Assembly (NCBI GenBank): GCA_003232915.1
Contig: QIKE01000016.1
Coordinates: forward strand, 1-40,313
Direction: 5' to 3'
DNA from: Bacteroidota bacterium
GTDB taxonomy: Bacteria > Bacteroidota > Bacteroidia > Bacteroidales > F082
DNA length: 40,313 nucleotides
The position numbers and the translations under genes are program-made. This document shows, one piece after another, positions 22,409 through 31,110 of the stretch. The notes under the pieces were generated by a model. That model was given only the letters and a program-made list of their open reading frames with translations, ran no database searches and was not told the origin of the DNA. The number at the start of each line of letters is the position of its first letter. The stretch's first letter is position 1.

Positions 22409-24071
22409 GGTTTGTATTGTGGGAAGTGGGGCCGGTGCAGGCCCCGTGGCTTATGAACTGTCGAAAGCCGGCTATTCGGTAGTAGTACTCGAAAAAGGGC
22501 CATGGATAAAAACTTCCGATTTCAACAAAGATGAAATTGTAAGTAGCCGACGTGATGTTTATACACCTCGCTTACTCGACGAACCACAGGTGATAGAATG
22601 GAAAAACGACAAAGGCGGTTTTACAGCAAAAGACAATAAACACGGTGGTATTGATTTGTGGAACGGAAGTTGTGTGGGAGGTTCATCGAATTTTATGAGT
22701 GCCTATTTCCACCGGTTAAAACCCAACGATTTTAAGCTGCTTTCGGTTTACGGACCCGTCGAAAATGCCAATATTGTCGATTGGCCGATAAGCTACAACG
22801 AAATGGAACCATATTTTAGAAAAACTGAAGAAGTGGTTGGCGTTTCGGGTAAGGTGGTGCAACATTCTCAACTTGAACCTCGTTCAACACCCGATTTTCC
22901 TTATCCTCCACTATCCGAAAACATTGTTTCGCAATGGATTGACGATGCTTGCAGGAAGATTAATTACGAAAGCATACCCCTGGCACGCGGAATTTTGTCG
23001 CGTCCGAAAAATAAACGTAATGCTTGTGTTTATTCAAATTTTTGTGGTAGCTACGGCTGTTCTTCCGACGGTAAAGGGAGTTCGCGCGTTGCGCTCTTAA
23101 ATCAAGCTGTTGCCACAAGAAACTGTGATGTTTTGCCTTATGCCAAAGTGTTTTATCTCGAAACCAACGGCAAAGGAAAAGTAATAAAAGCACATTATCA
23201 TAGACCCGATAAAAGTGAGCATACCATTGAAGCAGAGATTTTTGTTGTGGCGGCACAAGCCATCGAAACTTCCCGCTTGTTGCTGTTGAGCAAAAACAAA
23301 GAATTTGAAAACGGATTGGCAAACAATAATTTACAAGTTGGTAAGAACTTGCTTTTTTCGGGTGGCGGTGTCGGAGCCGGGATTTTTCATCAAGAAGATT
23401 TCGGTGAAAAAGCTTTTGCCAAATTGCTGCAACCCGGTGTGTTTGTCAACCGTTCTATTCAGCAGTGGTACGAAATAAAGGACGAAACTTTCGGCAACAA
23501 AGCTAAAGGTGGTAGTATCGACTTTTTATTTGAACATGCCAACGGTATCGGCAAAGCCAACAGACAAAAATGGGACGACGACGGCCATTTGCTCTACGGT
23601 TCGGAATACAAAAAAATACTGCTTCGTTATTTTACACAGCGCCGTAAACTTACTTTCGAAATTTTCAACGACTGGCTTCCTATCCACGATTGCTTTGTAA
23701 GTATCGACCCGACTGTAAAAGACCGGTGGGGTGTCCCTGTTGCTAAAATTCGTATCGAAAATCATCCCCACGATTTAAAAGTAGGAAACTATCTCGCCAA
23801 AAAAGCCGAAAAAGTCCTTGAAAAAATGGGCGCACGAAACATCAGCTCGAATATCAGTGGCAGCCCGCCACCCAATTTGCAAGCCGGCGGATGCCGCTTT
23901 GGCAACGACCCCGAAACATCCGTACTCGACAAAAATTGTAAAGCTCACCATATTGATAATCTCTATGTTTCCGACGGCTCGTTTATGCCTACCGGAGGCA
24001 GCGTGCCTTATACATTTACTATTTATGCCAATTCTTTCAGAGTAGCCGATAAAATTCTTGAAGTGCTTTGA
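22395..24071 (+). CDS. GMC-family FAD-dependent oxidoreductase
   Basis: A 558-residue flavoprotein of the glucose-methanol-choline family, similar to large subunits of sugar, gluconate or glucoside 3-dehydrogenases. The N-terminal FAD site is CIVGSGAGAGPVAYELSKAG, GSCVGGSSNFMSAYFHR follows, and the C-terminal domain has AGGCRFGNDPETSVLDKNCKAHH then NLYVSDGSFMPTGGSVPYTF. Family members normally read NPT where this has VPYT, so the usual catalytic Asn is replaced while the His pair (KAHHID) is kept. Together with the overlapping Tat subunit it would oxidise a carbohydrate or alcohol outside the cytoplasm. The electron acceptor (a cytochrome c or quinone) is not encoded nearby. Confidence 0.9.
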   Translation: MKKYKVCIVGSGAGAGPVAYELSKAGYSVVVLEKGPWIKTSDFNKDEIVSSRRDVYTPRLLDEPQVIEWKNDKGGFTAKDNKHGGIDLWNGSCVGGSSNFMSAYFHRLKPNDFKLLSVYGPVENANIVDWPISYNEMEPYFRKTEEVVGVSGKVVQHSQLEPRSTPDFPYPPLSENIVSQWIDDACRKINYESIPLARGILSRPKNKRNACVYSNFCGSYGCSSDGKGSSRVALLNQAVATRNCDVLPYAKVFYLETNGKGKVIKAHYHRPDKSEHTIEAEIFVVAAQAIETSRLLLLSKNKEFENGLANNNLQVGKNLLFSGGGVGAGIFHQEDFGEKAFAKLLQPGVFVNRSIQQWYEIKDETFGNKAKGGSIDFLFEHANGIGKANRQKWDDDGHLLYGSEYKKILLRYFTQRRKLTFEIFNDWLPIHDCFVSIDPTVKDRWGVPVAKIRIENHPHDLKVGNYLAKKAEKVLEKMGARNISSNISGSPPPNLQAGGCRFGNDPETSVLDKNCKAHHIDNLYVSDGSFMPTGGSVPYTFTIYANSFRVADKILEVL

Positions 24072-24647
24072 TAATTAATGTGCTGTTAGACTTTTGTGAT
24101 GCTTATTGTTGGTAACGATTTTTGAAAACCGAATCTTTTAATTTTTACCTTGTTAAACCGTTTATTTCACTAACATTGATTATGTAACGGTGGCCTTTTT
24201 GGTTAACTATTTCATAAAACTCAGCTGGGTTTATTCTATCTTTTCGCTGATTATCCAAATCATGCTAAAAGCTTGTTATAAAACATAAAATAAATAATAT
24301 ACGAAAATTCAACCTAGTAAAACTTTTCAAACGGGTTTTATTGAACGAATTTTAATAATCTTTATTATATAATATTTTGATTGTTAACATTCTATACCGA
24401 ATGAGTAGTTGCACTATTTCTAATATTATTTGGCAACCTTACTCACAATTTTTATTTTAATGAGTAAAAGCTATGCTTATACCGGAGTAACGTTTTCGTT
24501 GCATACGAGGAGAGTAAAAGGCTAAATTTAAAGCACGAATCCTGACATTTGGTTGACAAAATATGCTTGTTTGTTGAACTTATAAAAAAAACTATGATTT
24601 TGTGAACTTGCTTTTGTTGAGTAACACAAACTTATTATAGGGAAAAT
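24072..24647. other. Intergenic region without a visible gene
   Basis: About 575 AT-rich bases between the convergent GMC gene and DUF423 gene. No protein-like frame, clear terminator, repeat or RNA gene was recognised. Confidence 0.4.
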
Positions 24648-25067
24648 CTATTGAAAATCTTGTCCATGGTTTTTTTTCTTATGAACATAAGTTACTCCCA
24701 TCCATAAAACAACTATCCAACCAATCATCAACAGAATAACACCTATTGGAGTGAGTACACTTAGAAATCCGAAATCAAGTTTTGTAAGTTCGGTGGTGGA
24801 AAGAAGATAAATGGAGCCCGAAAAGAAAGCCATACCGAAGACAAAAAGAAAATATACGGTTTTAATAAAAGAGCGACGAATATAGCGACTGAAAAAAGTA
24901 ATAGCCAACAGAGCAAGAGTATGATACATTTGAAAGTGTACTGCAGTATCGTAAGCATGCATGTGTTCGGGGATAAGGTTTACAAACATTAGGTGGCTTC
25001 CTATTGCTCCCATCAAAACGGCAATAAAACCTGAAATACCTATTGTTATAAGGTAAGTTTTTGTCAT
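24648..25067 (-). CDS. DUF423 family small membrane protein
   Basis: A 139-residue inner-membrane protein with four hydrophobic segments. It belongs to DUF423 (YgdD/YwdK-like). Family features are the start GISGFIAVLMGAIGSHLM, the HFQMYHTLALLAI segment and the FSGSIYLL and LTPIGVILLMIGWI helices. Function is unknown. Two overlapping-phase copies of the -7 element (minus-strand TATTTTTG at 25088-25095 and 25096-25103) lie 20-36 bases upstream. The gene is divergent from the YkoF-like gene. Confidence 0.88.
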   Translation of the reverse strand: MTKTYLITIGISGFIAVLMGAIGSHLMFVNLIPEHMHAYDTAVHFQMYHTLALLAITFFSRYIRRSFIKTVYFLFVFGMAFFSGSIYLLSTTELTKLDFGFLSVLTPIGVILLMIGWIVVLWMGVTYVHKKKNHGQDFQ

Positions 25068-25087
25068 TATTTAATTATTTTAAGTGG

Positions 25088-25103
25088 CAAAAATACAAAA
25101 ATA
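25088..25103 (-). promoter_or_regulatory. Tandem -7 elements of the DUF423 gene
   Basis: Two adjacent copies of CAAAAATA on the plus strand read TATTTTTG twice on the minus strand, immediately before the DUF423 start at 25067. One or both may serve as promoter. Confidence 0.5.
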
Positions 25104-25183
25104 GAACAATTATGGCTGCGTAATATACCTCAAAAGTTTTTTAAGCTTTACCGGTTCACTGGTTTTCCTTTTCAGTTTAAGTG

Positions 25184-25191
25184 TAAATTTG
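25184..25191 (+). promoter_or_regulatory. -7 element TAAATTTG of the YkoF-PnuC-NadR operon
   Basis: Exact TAnnTTTG match 26 bases before the YkoF-like start at 25218. No thiamine-pyrophosphate riboswitch pattern lies between it and the gene. Confidence 0.55.
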
Positions 25192-25217
25192 CGTCTCATT
25201 AATAAAAACGAAAGATA

Positions 25218-25475
25218 ATGAATACATCAGTAGAAATTAGCTATTATCCTCTGAAAAGCGAGTTTATCCCACACATAAAAAATTTTATCGAACGTTTAAA
25301 CCAATATCAATTGCTATCGGTAAAAACCAATGGTATGAGCACACAGCTTTTCGGAGAATATGATGAGGTTATGAGAGCTCTAACAGCCGAAATCCGGCGG
25401 TCGTTTGCTTTGCCCCATTCGATTTTTATCCTGAAAATTATCAATGCCGATTTAAATGTTGTTGTAAAAGAATGA
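25218..25475 (+). CDS. YkoF/MTH1187-like thiamine-binding family protein
   Basis: An 85-residue single-domain protein that fits the small ferredoxin-like YkoF/MTH1187 (thiamine-binding) family. The pattern is EISYYPLKSEFIPHIKNFIERL for the first strand and helix, then LSVKTNGMSTQLFGEYDEVMRAL and FILKIINADL. Some family members bind thiamine or its pyrimidine part. It is the first gene of a run with four-base overlap to the PnuC-like gene (ATGA), so it is tightly coupled to the transporter. It may bind the imported compound. Without a TPP riboswitch the thiamine link is weak; assignment to the family is moderate. Confidence 0.7.
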   Translation: MNTSVEISYYPLKSEFIPHIKNFIERLNQYQLLSVKTNGMSTQLFGEYDEVMRALTAEIRRSFALPHSIFILKIINADLNVVVKE

Positions 25476-26119
25476 ATATGGGTTTTAACGATATTCTTCA
25501 GCTTTTATATCAAAATATTGCCGATTCGAGTTGGCTCGAAATTGTTGCAGCTTCTTCGGGACTAATAAGTGTATGGTATGCCAAAAAAGCAAATATTCTG
25601 GTTTATCCCATTGGCATTGTTAGTGTATTGATTTACGTTTACATTTGTTTTAATGCTCAGCTTTATGCCGATATGGGTATCAATGCTTATTATTTTCTTT
25701 TTAGTGTTTACGGCTGGATTATGTGGTCGCAAAAAACCGAAAACAAAAAAGAATTACCAGTAACATTTTGCAACACTATAAATTACATCGTAGTGGCTAT
25801 ATTGTTTGTGATTTCGTTGGTAATTATTTTGGCATTACTGAAATTTTTCAAAAGTGATGATATGCAATACTGGGGGAGTTTTGTACCTTATACAGATACT
25901 TTTACTACAAGTATTTTTATTATCGGTATGTGGTTGATGGCCATTAAAAAGGTGGAGAATTGGCTTTTCTGGATTGTCGGTGATATGGTTTCAGTGCCAT
26001 TGTATCTGTATAAAGGGTTGGTTTTTACCAGTCTTCAATTTTTTGTATTTTTAATTATTGCCGTTTTGGGATATATTGAATGGAAACGGCTTGCACGAAA
26101 AGAGTTGAACCTTGCTTAA
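25472..26119 (+). CDS. pnuC: PnuC-family vitamin-precursor transporter
   Basis: A 215-residue inner-membrane transporter of the PnuC family, facilitators that import nicotinamide riboside (PnuC) or thiamine (PnuT) and trap it by phosphorylation. Seven hydrophobic segments are visible, along with the typical WLEIVAASSGLISVWYAKKAN start, ADMGINAYYFLFSVYGWIMW in the middle and WLFWIVGDMVSVPLYLYKG near the end. It overlaps the YkoF-like gene by four bases and the NadR-like kinase by eight. A kinase of the NadR type downstream points to nicotinamide riboside, while the YkoF-like partner would fit thiamine, so the substrate is open. Confidence 0.9.
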   Translation: MNMGFNDILQLLYQNIADSSWLEIVAASSGLISVWYAKKANILVYPIGIVSVLIYVYICFNAQLYADMGINAYYFLFSVYGWIMWSQKTENKKELPVTFCNTINYIVVAILFVISLVIILALLKFFKSDDMQYWGSFVPYTDTFTTSIFIIGMWLMAIKKVENWLFWIVGDMVSVPLYLYKGLVFTSLQFFVFLIIAVLGYIEWKRLARKELNLA

Positions 26120-26624
26120 AAGAATTTCAATTACAGGACCCGAATCAACAGGGAAATCGACTTTGTCGAAACAACTTTCCACATATTTTAAAGCCGTTTA
26201 CGTAGCCGAATATTCACGAGAGTATTTAAAAGAAAAAGGCCTTAATTATAATCTTGATGATGTGATAGCTATTGCTTCGGGGCAACTGCAACGTGAAGAA
26301 CATCAGGCCGGAAAAGCAGTAGAGTTGTTGTTTTGTGATACCGATCCTTTAGTTGACAAAATATGGTGTGAAGTTGTTTTCGGCAGTTGCCCGTTTCTCA
26401 TCGCACAGCAATTTAGCAAGCATGTTTACGATTTGTATTTGTTGTGCTATCCAGATATTATTTGGGAACCCGACCCGCTACGCGAAAACCCCGACAATCG
26501 GCTGGAACTTTTTCACCTGTATGAAAAAACATTGAAAGAAGCCGGATTCAATTATCGGGTAATTACCGGACAAGGATACCTGCGTATCATAAAAGCCATT
26601 AATTTTGTAAAAGAAATAATATAA
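26112..26624 (+). CDS. NadR-like nucleoside kinase / AAA ATPase
   Basis: A 170-residue P-loop kinase resembling the ribosylnicotinamide kinase domain of NadR. The Walker A motif is ITGPESTGKSTL at residues 6-17. VAEYSREYL and LFCDTDPLVDKIWCEVVFG follow, then the lid region PDIIWEPDPLRENPDNR. It lacks the adenylyltransferase and DNA-binding domains of full NadR. The start is a TTG at 26112, within the end of pnuC; the next ATG would remove the P-loop, so the TTG is required. By phosphorylating the imported nucleoside it would drive uptake through the PnuC-like transporter. Confidence 0.85.
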   Translation: MLKRISITGPESTGKSTLSKQLSTYFKAVYVAEYSREYLKEKGLNYNLDDVIAIASGQLQREEHQAGKAVELLFCDTDPLVDKIWCEVVFGSCPFLIAQQFSKHVYDLYLLCYPDIIWEPDPLRENPDNRLELFHLYEKTLKEAGFNYRVITGQGYLRIIKAINFVKEII

Positions 26625-27832
26625 TGGGAAAAATTGACAATAGAGATAAGCTGAACGTATTGCAACTAGCCCGTTGGTATCCCAATCGCTACGATCCTAT
26701 GTTCGGATTATTCATTCAACGACATATCAAAACGGTTTTGCCTTGGGCGAACACTGCATTGGTTTATGCTCAGGCTGTATCCGATTCTTCTTTAAAACAA
26801 AAATACGAGATGGATTATACTTCCGAAAACGGTTTCCTCGAAATAAGAGTGTACTACCGCGAACCTTACATGAAAATTCCGTTAATTTCGTTTTTGCAAA
26901 AGAACTTGCGCTTTTATAAAGCCAATAGCATTGGGATAAAATATGCAAAACGACAACTTGGCAATTTCGAACTTTTGCATATTCATATTCTCAGCCGTCT
27001 TGGATTTATTGCTCTCTATTTTAAATGGTTTCATAGGAAACCTTTTGTAATTACCGAACATTGGTCGCGCTATCTCAGTATCAACAATGCTTTTACAGGA
27101 TTTGGAAGAAAATGCTTTACTAAACTTGTAGTGAAAAATGCCGAAGCGGTTACTACCGTTACGCAAAATCTTTCCGATGCTATGAAAAAACATCGTTTGA
27201 AAAATAAACATTATTTTGTGATACATAATGTTGTCGATTCGGTATTTTTTAAAGAATATTTGTCATCGACAAGTATTGAAAAAGTTTTTATACATATAAG
27301 TTGTTTTGAAGATAAATCGAAAAATATCAGTGGGATTTTGCGTTCGATAAAAGCACTTTCTGAAATGCGACAAGATTTTCGTTTTGTAATGATAGGAACT
27401 GGAAAAGATTTCGACGCATTGAAGCGTTATGCAAAACAACTGAAAATTGCTGATAAGATACTCGTCTTTAAAGGTTTACTTGAAGGAGAAATGCTTGCAA
27501 ACGAAATGGCAAAGGCCGATATGCTTGTGGTATTCAGCAATTACGAAAATATGCCGGTGGTCATAAACGAAAGCCTTGCACTCGGGCTACCGGTTTTAGC
27601 TACCAGTGTGGGAGGCATTAGCGAAATAATTGATAATACGAAAGGAATATTGATCGACTCCCACAACGAAAAAGCCTTAACGGAAAGTCTTAATTCTTTT
27701 CTTAATGGAAAAATTTCGTTTGATACTATAGCCATAAAAAAATTCGCACGCAATATGTTTTCAAGTCAAACTATCGGAAGATATTTCGCTGCAATATATT
27801 ATGCAGTTTTCTTAAGTAAAAACAAATCTTGA
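26624..27832 (+). CDS. Glycosyltransferase family 4 protein
   Basis: A 402-residue GT-B glycosyltransferase of the GT4 type, likely acting on a cell-surface polysaccharide or lipid precursor at the inner membrane. The N-terminal domain has LARWYPNRYDPMFGLFIQRH, and KPFVITEHWSRYL lies near the domain border. The C-terminal nucleotide-sugar site contains SNYENMPVVINESLALGLPV (E-x7-E type) and GGISEIIDN. Its ATG overlaps the stop of the NadR-like gene by one base (TAATG), so it belongs to the same transcript, although no metabolic link to vitamin uptake is obvious. Sugar donor and acceptor are unknown. Confidence 0.9.
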   Translation: MGKIDNRDKLNVLQLARWYPNRYDPMFGLFIQRHIKTVLPWANTALVYAQAVSDSSLKQKYEMDYTSENGFLEIRVYYREPYMKIPLISFLQKNLRFYKANSIGIKYAKRQLGNFELLHIHILSRLGFIALYFKWFHRKPFVITEHWSRYLSINNAFTGFGRKCFTKLVVKNAEAVTTVTQNLSDAMKKHRLKNKHYFVIHNVVDSVFFKEYLSSTSIEKVFIHISCFEDKSKNISGILRSIKALSEMRQDFRFVMIGTGKDFDALKRYAKQLKIADKILVFKGLLEGEMLANEMAKADMLVVFSNYENMPVVINESLALGLPVLATSVGGISEIIDNTKGILIDSHNEKALTESLNSFLNGKISFDTIAIKKFARNMFSSQTIGRYFAAIYYAVFLSKNKS

Positions 27833-27898
27833 AGTAGTGGGATTGTGTGCGAAAACCGACAACAAATTACCACCGATTGCAAAGCTGCCAAACCACAT

Positions 27899-28864
27899 TC
27901 AATAATATTTCTTTGGCAACAGATACTTTTTTACATAGTCTTCAACACCTTTTTCGAGAGACGTAAACTCATGCGAATAGCCTGCAGCAATCAATTTCGA
28001 CATATCGGCTTGGGTGAAATACTGATATTTTTCTCTAATATCTTCGGGTGTGTCAATAAATTCGATAACAACTTCTTTGTCCATAGCACTAAAAGTTGCT
28101 TTAGCCAAATCAAGGAAAGTACGCGCTTTTCCGGTACCGATATTATACAATCCAGAGGTAGGACGTTGTTCCATTAAAAAAGAAATAACATTGGTAAGGT
28201 CTTTAACATATACAAAATCACGTAGTTGTTCACCGTCTTTGAATTCAGGTTTATGCGAGCGAAACAACTGCACCTTACCCGTTAGGTTGATTTGATTGAA
28301 AGCATGAAAAATTACGGAAGCCATACGCCCTTTATGAAATTCGTTGGGGCCATAAACATTAAAAAATTTCAAACCTGCCCAAAAAGGAGGAGAAGTCGGC
28401 TGTTTTAATGCCCATTTATCAAATTCGTTTTTTGAAATGCCGTATGGGTTAAGCGGTTTTAACTTCTCTACGATAGCATGGTCGTCTTTATAACCGTATT
28501 CTCCCAAGCCGTAAGTTGCGGCTGAAGAAGCGTAAATCAAAGGAATGCCGTGTTGGGCACATCTAAGCCAAATCTGCTTTGAGTAAGCAATGTTTAACAC
28601 TTCGAAAACCGTAAAATCGAACTCGGTGGTATCGGTACGGGCACCAATGTGTAAAACAAAATCAACTTCTTGATAATGCCTGTCAAACCATTGAAAAAAA
28701 TCGGTGCGATGAATTTTTGCAATGAATTTTTTCTCTTCGATATTTTTACTTTTTTCTGCCTTTGAAAAGTCATCGACGATAATGACATCGTTTATTCCAT
28801 CAGCGTTTAATCTGCCTAGCAATACACTTCCTATAAAACCGGCAACCCCTGTTATTACAATCAT
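27899..28864 (-). CDS. hldD: ADP-L-glycero-D-manno-heptose 6-epimerase
   Basis: A 321-residue NAD(P)-dependent extended short-chain dehydrogenase that inverts C6 of ADP-heptose for the lipopolysaccharide core. Motifs are the nucleotide-binding VITGVAGFIGS at the N-terminus, HIGARTDTTEFD, the active-site YASSAATYGLGE and YGISKNEFD (Tyr-x3-Lys), KFFNVYGPNEFHKGRMASV and LRDFVYVKDL. Length fits HldD/RfaD (about 310). It is single, with a -7 element just upstream, and converges with the glycosyltransferase gene. It implies a heptose-containing LPS. Confidence 0.93.
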   Translation of the reverse strand: MIVITGVAGFIGSVLLGRLNADGINDVIIVDDFSKAEKSKNIEEKKFIAKIHRTDFFQWFDRHYQEVDFVLHIGARTDTTEFDFTVFEVLNIAYSKQIWLRCAQHGIPLIYASSAATYGLGEYGYKDDHAIVEKLKPLNPYGISKNEFDKWALKQPTSPPFWAGLKFFNVYGPNEFHKGRMASVIFHAFNQINLTGKVQLFRSHKPEFKDGEQLRDFVYVKDLTNVISFLMEQRPTSGLYNIGTGKARTFLDLAKATFSAMDKEVVIEFIDTPEDIREKYQYFTQADMSKLIAAGYSHEFTSLEKGVEDYVKKYLLPKKYY

Positions 28865-28880
28865 ATCTTATTTTTTCCTG

Positions 28881-28888
28881 CAAAAGTA
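28881..28888 (-). promoter_or_regulatory. -7 promoter element TACTTTTG of hldD
   Basis: Minus-strand TACTTTTG, an exact TAnnTTTG match, 17 bases before the hldD start. Confidence 0.55.
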
Positions 28889-29231
28889 AATAATTATATT
28901 TTTACATTTCGGGGTACAAAATATTCAAAAAAGAAATAGCAAAACAATTTACAAAATAAATTCAGGAATATTGTCTTGTTTATTTTATGATTTGTAAGCG
29001 AATGATTGAGTTTGTTTTAGTAATAAGTATAAAACTCTAATGATAACAATGCAATAGCGGAATGAGCAAACTTTTTATTAAAAAATACCAGATTTAAAAT
29101 TATAAGTATAAAATATCAGAGATTTAAGCATTTACATAAATATCATTACTATCGGTTACTCGGATGCTTATTTTTCAACCATAAAAAATGAGATCAAAAA
29201 GCACTACTTTTGTGCGTTAAAAAAAGCAAGA
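28889..29231 (+). promoter_or_regulatory. Divergent intergenic region with -7 element TACTTTTG
   Basis: AT-rich region between hldD and the hotdog thioesterase gene. On the plus strand TACTTTTG at 29205-29212 lies 20 bases before the thioesterase start. Nothing else was recognised. Confidence 0.5.
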
Positions 29232-29672
29232 ATGAAACAAGATGTATCGAAAAGTGAGGCGCATTTGGTAATGCTAAAACAGGTGATTCAGAATATTATG
29301 CCGGTAAATCAATTGATGGGAATCAAAATAGAAAAACTTCGTGAGGGTTATGTGGAAGTACGGGTGCCTTTTAAAGATGATTTTGTGGGTGATTTTAAGC
29401 GTGGACTTTGGCACGGTGGCATTTTGGCCGCCATTGCCGATACCACGGGAGGACTTGTGGCTTTAAGCGTTGCTATGCCTGACGACAACGTGAACACTAT
29501 TGATATGCGCATTGACTATCTACACGGTGCGGTTATAGAGGATGTATTTGTTACCGGCGAAATGATTAAAACTGGAAAACGAATTGTTGTTGTGGATGTT
29601 AAAATTTTTCAGAAACATCAGGAAACACTTGTGGCCGTTGCTCGCTGTGCTTATAGCATTTTACGCAAGTAA
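29232..29672 (+). CDS. PaaI-family hotdog thioesterase
   Basis: A 146-residue hotdog-fold protein of the PaaI/4HBT thioesterase family, which hydrolyses acyl-CoA thioesters in the cytoplasm. The active-site stretch is LWHGGILAAIADTTGGLVAL, followed by VNTIDMRIDYLHGAV and GKRIVVVDVKIFQ. Length is typical. It stands alone, followed by an intrinsic terminator at 29727, and its acyl substrate cannot be told from sequence. Confidence 0.92.
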   Translation: MKQDVSKSEAHLVMLKQVIQNIMPVNQLMGIKIEKLREGYVEVRVPFKDDFVGDFKRGLWHGGILAAIADTTGGLVALSVAMPDDNVNTIDMRIDYLHGAVIEDVFVTGEMIKTGKRIVVVDVKIFQKHQETLVAVARCAYSILRK

Positions 29673-29726
29673 TCAAGTGGATGGTTGTTGTATTAAGTTT
29701 TAAAAAATTTTAGGGTACCAAAAATT

Positions 29727-29758
29727 CTCCGGATTTCAAGAAAGAGCCGGAGGTTTTT
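29727..29758. terminator. Intrinsic terminator between convergent genes
   Basis: CTCCGG (29727-29732) and CCGGAG (29747-29752) form a stem with a 14-base loop, followed by GTTTTT on the plus strand. It ends the thioesterase transcript. Confidence 0.7.
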
Positions 29759-29792
29759 CAGTAAATAAAGTTTTGTAATTCCTCAACCGGGC

Positions 29793-30758
29793 TTATTTAC
29801 ATTTCAACACTTGGGTTATCTGGTATTTTGCAACCTTTACATTGGGCCCGTTTTTCACTTTTTTAAAAGTGATACAGGCTTTGCTATTTTCACCCTTTCC
29901 TTGATAAGCTTGTGCAAGAGTAAAATAAATATCCGATTTATTATTTTTTTCTAAAGTTAGTGATTTATCGGAGGCTTTAATGGAGGCATCCCACTTTTTC
30001 AAACCTAAATTAGCAATAGCAATATAACGATAAATATCGGCATTGCCTTTCCCATATTTAAGTGCATCGGTAAGGTAGCCGAGGGCTTTTTGATCATGTT
30101 CTTTTTTCAACTCTTCGGCACCGGCATTCATCAAGCCGGTAAAAGCTAATCTTTTGGCTTTGGCCACTTTTTTGATAGCTTTTGCGTTATTTACTTCCAG
30201 TTCAATAACCTTATCTACATTTAACTTCATTTGCTCCATGTCGCCTTTGTCCTTATAAGCCAATGCTCTGCCATAGAACGCATTACTACAATCGGGTTTA
30301 ACTTTCAACGCTTTATCATATTCTGCAAAAGCACCTGAAATGTCCTTGCTTTTGAGCAAATAAATACCTTTTGAAGCATGAACTCTTGCTATATATTTAA
30401 CCGATTTTTTTTGAATAACTTTATTACCAATTTCTTTGGCCATTTTACCGGCTTTTTGCAATTGTACTATTGCTTCGTCAAATTTTCTTCTTTTATAAAA
30501 AGTTAAACCGTTTAGAAAATAGGCATTCATCAACTGCTTTTCCACATCTGTCTGTAGGCCGGTAGCACTTGCTCCAATACTCTTACATATTTTAAAAGCT
30601 TCTTCGTAGAGTTTTACCGCATCGCCATATTCCCTTGCCTTGTATTTTTCGTTGCCGGCATTGTATTTTTCACCTGCATCAGTCAACGATTGCGCAAATA
30701 GACCCGAAAAAAATATAAGCATTCCAAATAGTAAACCCCATTTTCTTAAAACCATCAT
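29793..30758 (-). CDS. Secreted tetratricopeptide-repeat protein
   Basis: A 321-residue exported protein. The signal peptide (WGLLFGMLIFFSGLFAQS) is followed by repeated TPR helices from about residue 28 to the end: AGNEKYKAREYGDAVKLYEE, YKRRKFDEAIVQLQKAG, ISGAFAEYDKALKVKPDCSN, KALGYLTDALKYG, WDASIKASDKSL and IYFTLAQAYQGKGENSKAC. TPRs mediate protein contacts; the partner is unknown. An alternative ATG one codon later (30755) is possible. A -7 element lies about 45 bases upstream. It appears to be a single gene. Confidence 0.88.
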   Translation of the reverse strand: MMVLRKWGLLFGMLIFFSGLFAQSLTDAGEKYNAGNEKYKAREYGDAVKLYEEAFKICKSIGASATGLQTDVEKQLMNAYFLNGLTFYKRRKFDEAIVQLQKAGKMAKEIGNKVIQKKSVKYIARVHASKGIYLLKSKDISGAFAEYDKALKVKPDCSNAFYGRALAYKDKGDMEQMKLNVDKVIELEVNNAKAIKKVAKAKRLAFTGLMNAGAEELKKEHDQKALGYLTDALKYGKGNADIYRYIAIANLGLKKWDASIKASDKSLTLEKNNKSDIYFTLAQAYQGKGENSKACITFKKVKNGPNVKVAKYQITQVLKCK

Positions 30759-31110
30759 GTCTTCTTCTTTTCGTTAGTTATTAAAAATTTTGGCGCAAGA
30801 TACAAAAATAATTATTTTGTATTTGTTAAATATTTTAAAAACAGGTTCAAATAATTTTCCATAAAAAAATTGGTATTTATAGCATTATCTTCTTGTTTTA
30901 AATTTTAAAAAATTAATTTTACCGTTAAAAAATTAACAATTGAATCAAAAAGTTATCCGATTGTTTTTAACCCGTATAAATTGTAATAAACACCTCTATT
31001 AAATAACGAATAAAACTAATTTTGCAACAAAATATCTATTAATGGTATCTGATTAATAAGTTTAATTTATAAAGATATATTTCGATGATAAAACAAAAAA
31101 ATTTAAAAAA
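30759..31110. promoter_or_regulatory. Divergent promoter region (TPR gene / proline dehydrogenase)
   Basis: A very AT-rich 350-base region. Minus-strand TATTTTTG at 30803-30810 serves the TPR gene. Plus-strand TAATTTTG at 31017-31024 is about 87 bases before the proline dehydrogenase start. No gene or structured RNA was seen. Confidence 0.5.

Noticed and set aside
25104-25217. TPP riboswitch upstream of the YkoF-like gene.
   Set aside because: The conserved CTGAGA and ACCTGATC-type segments are absent.
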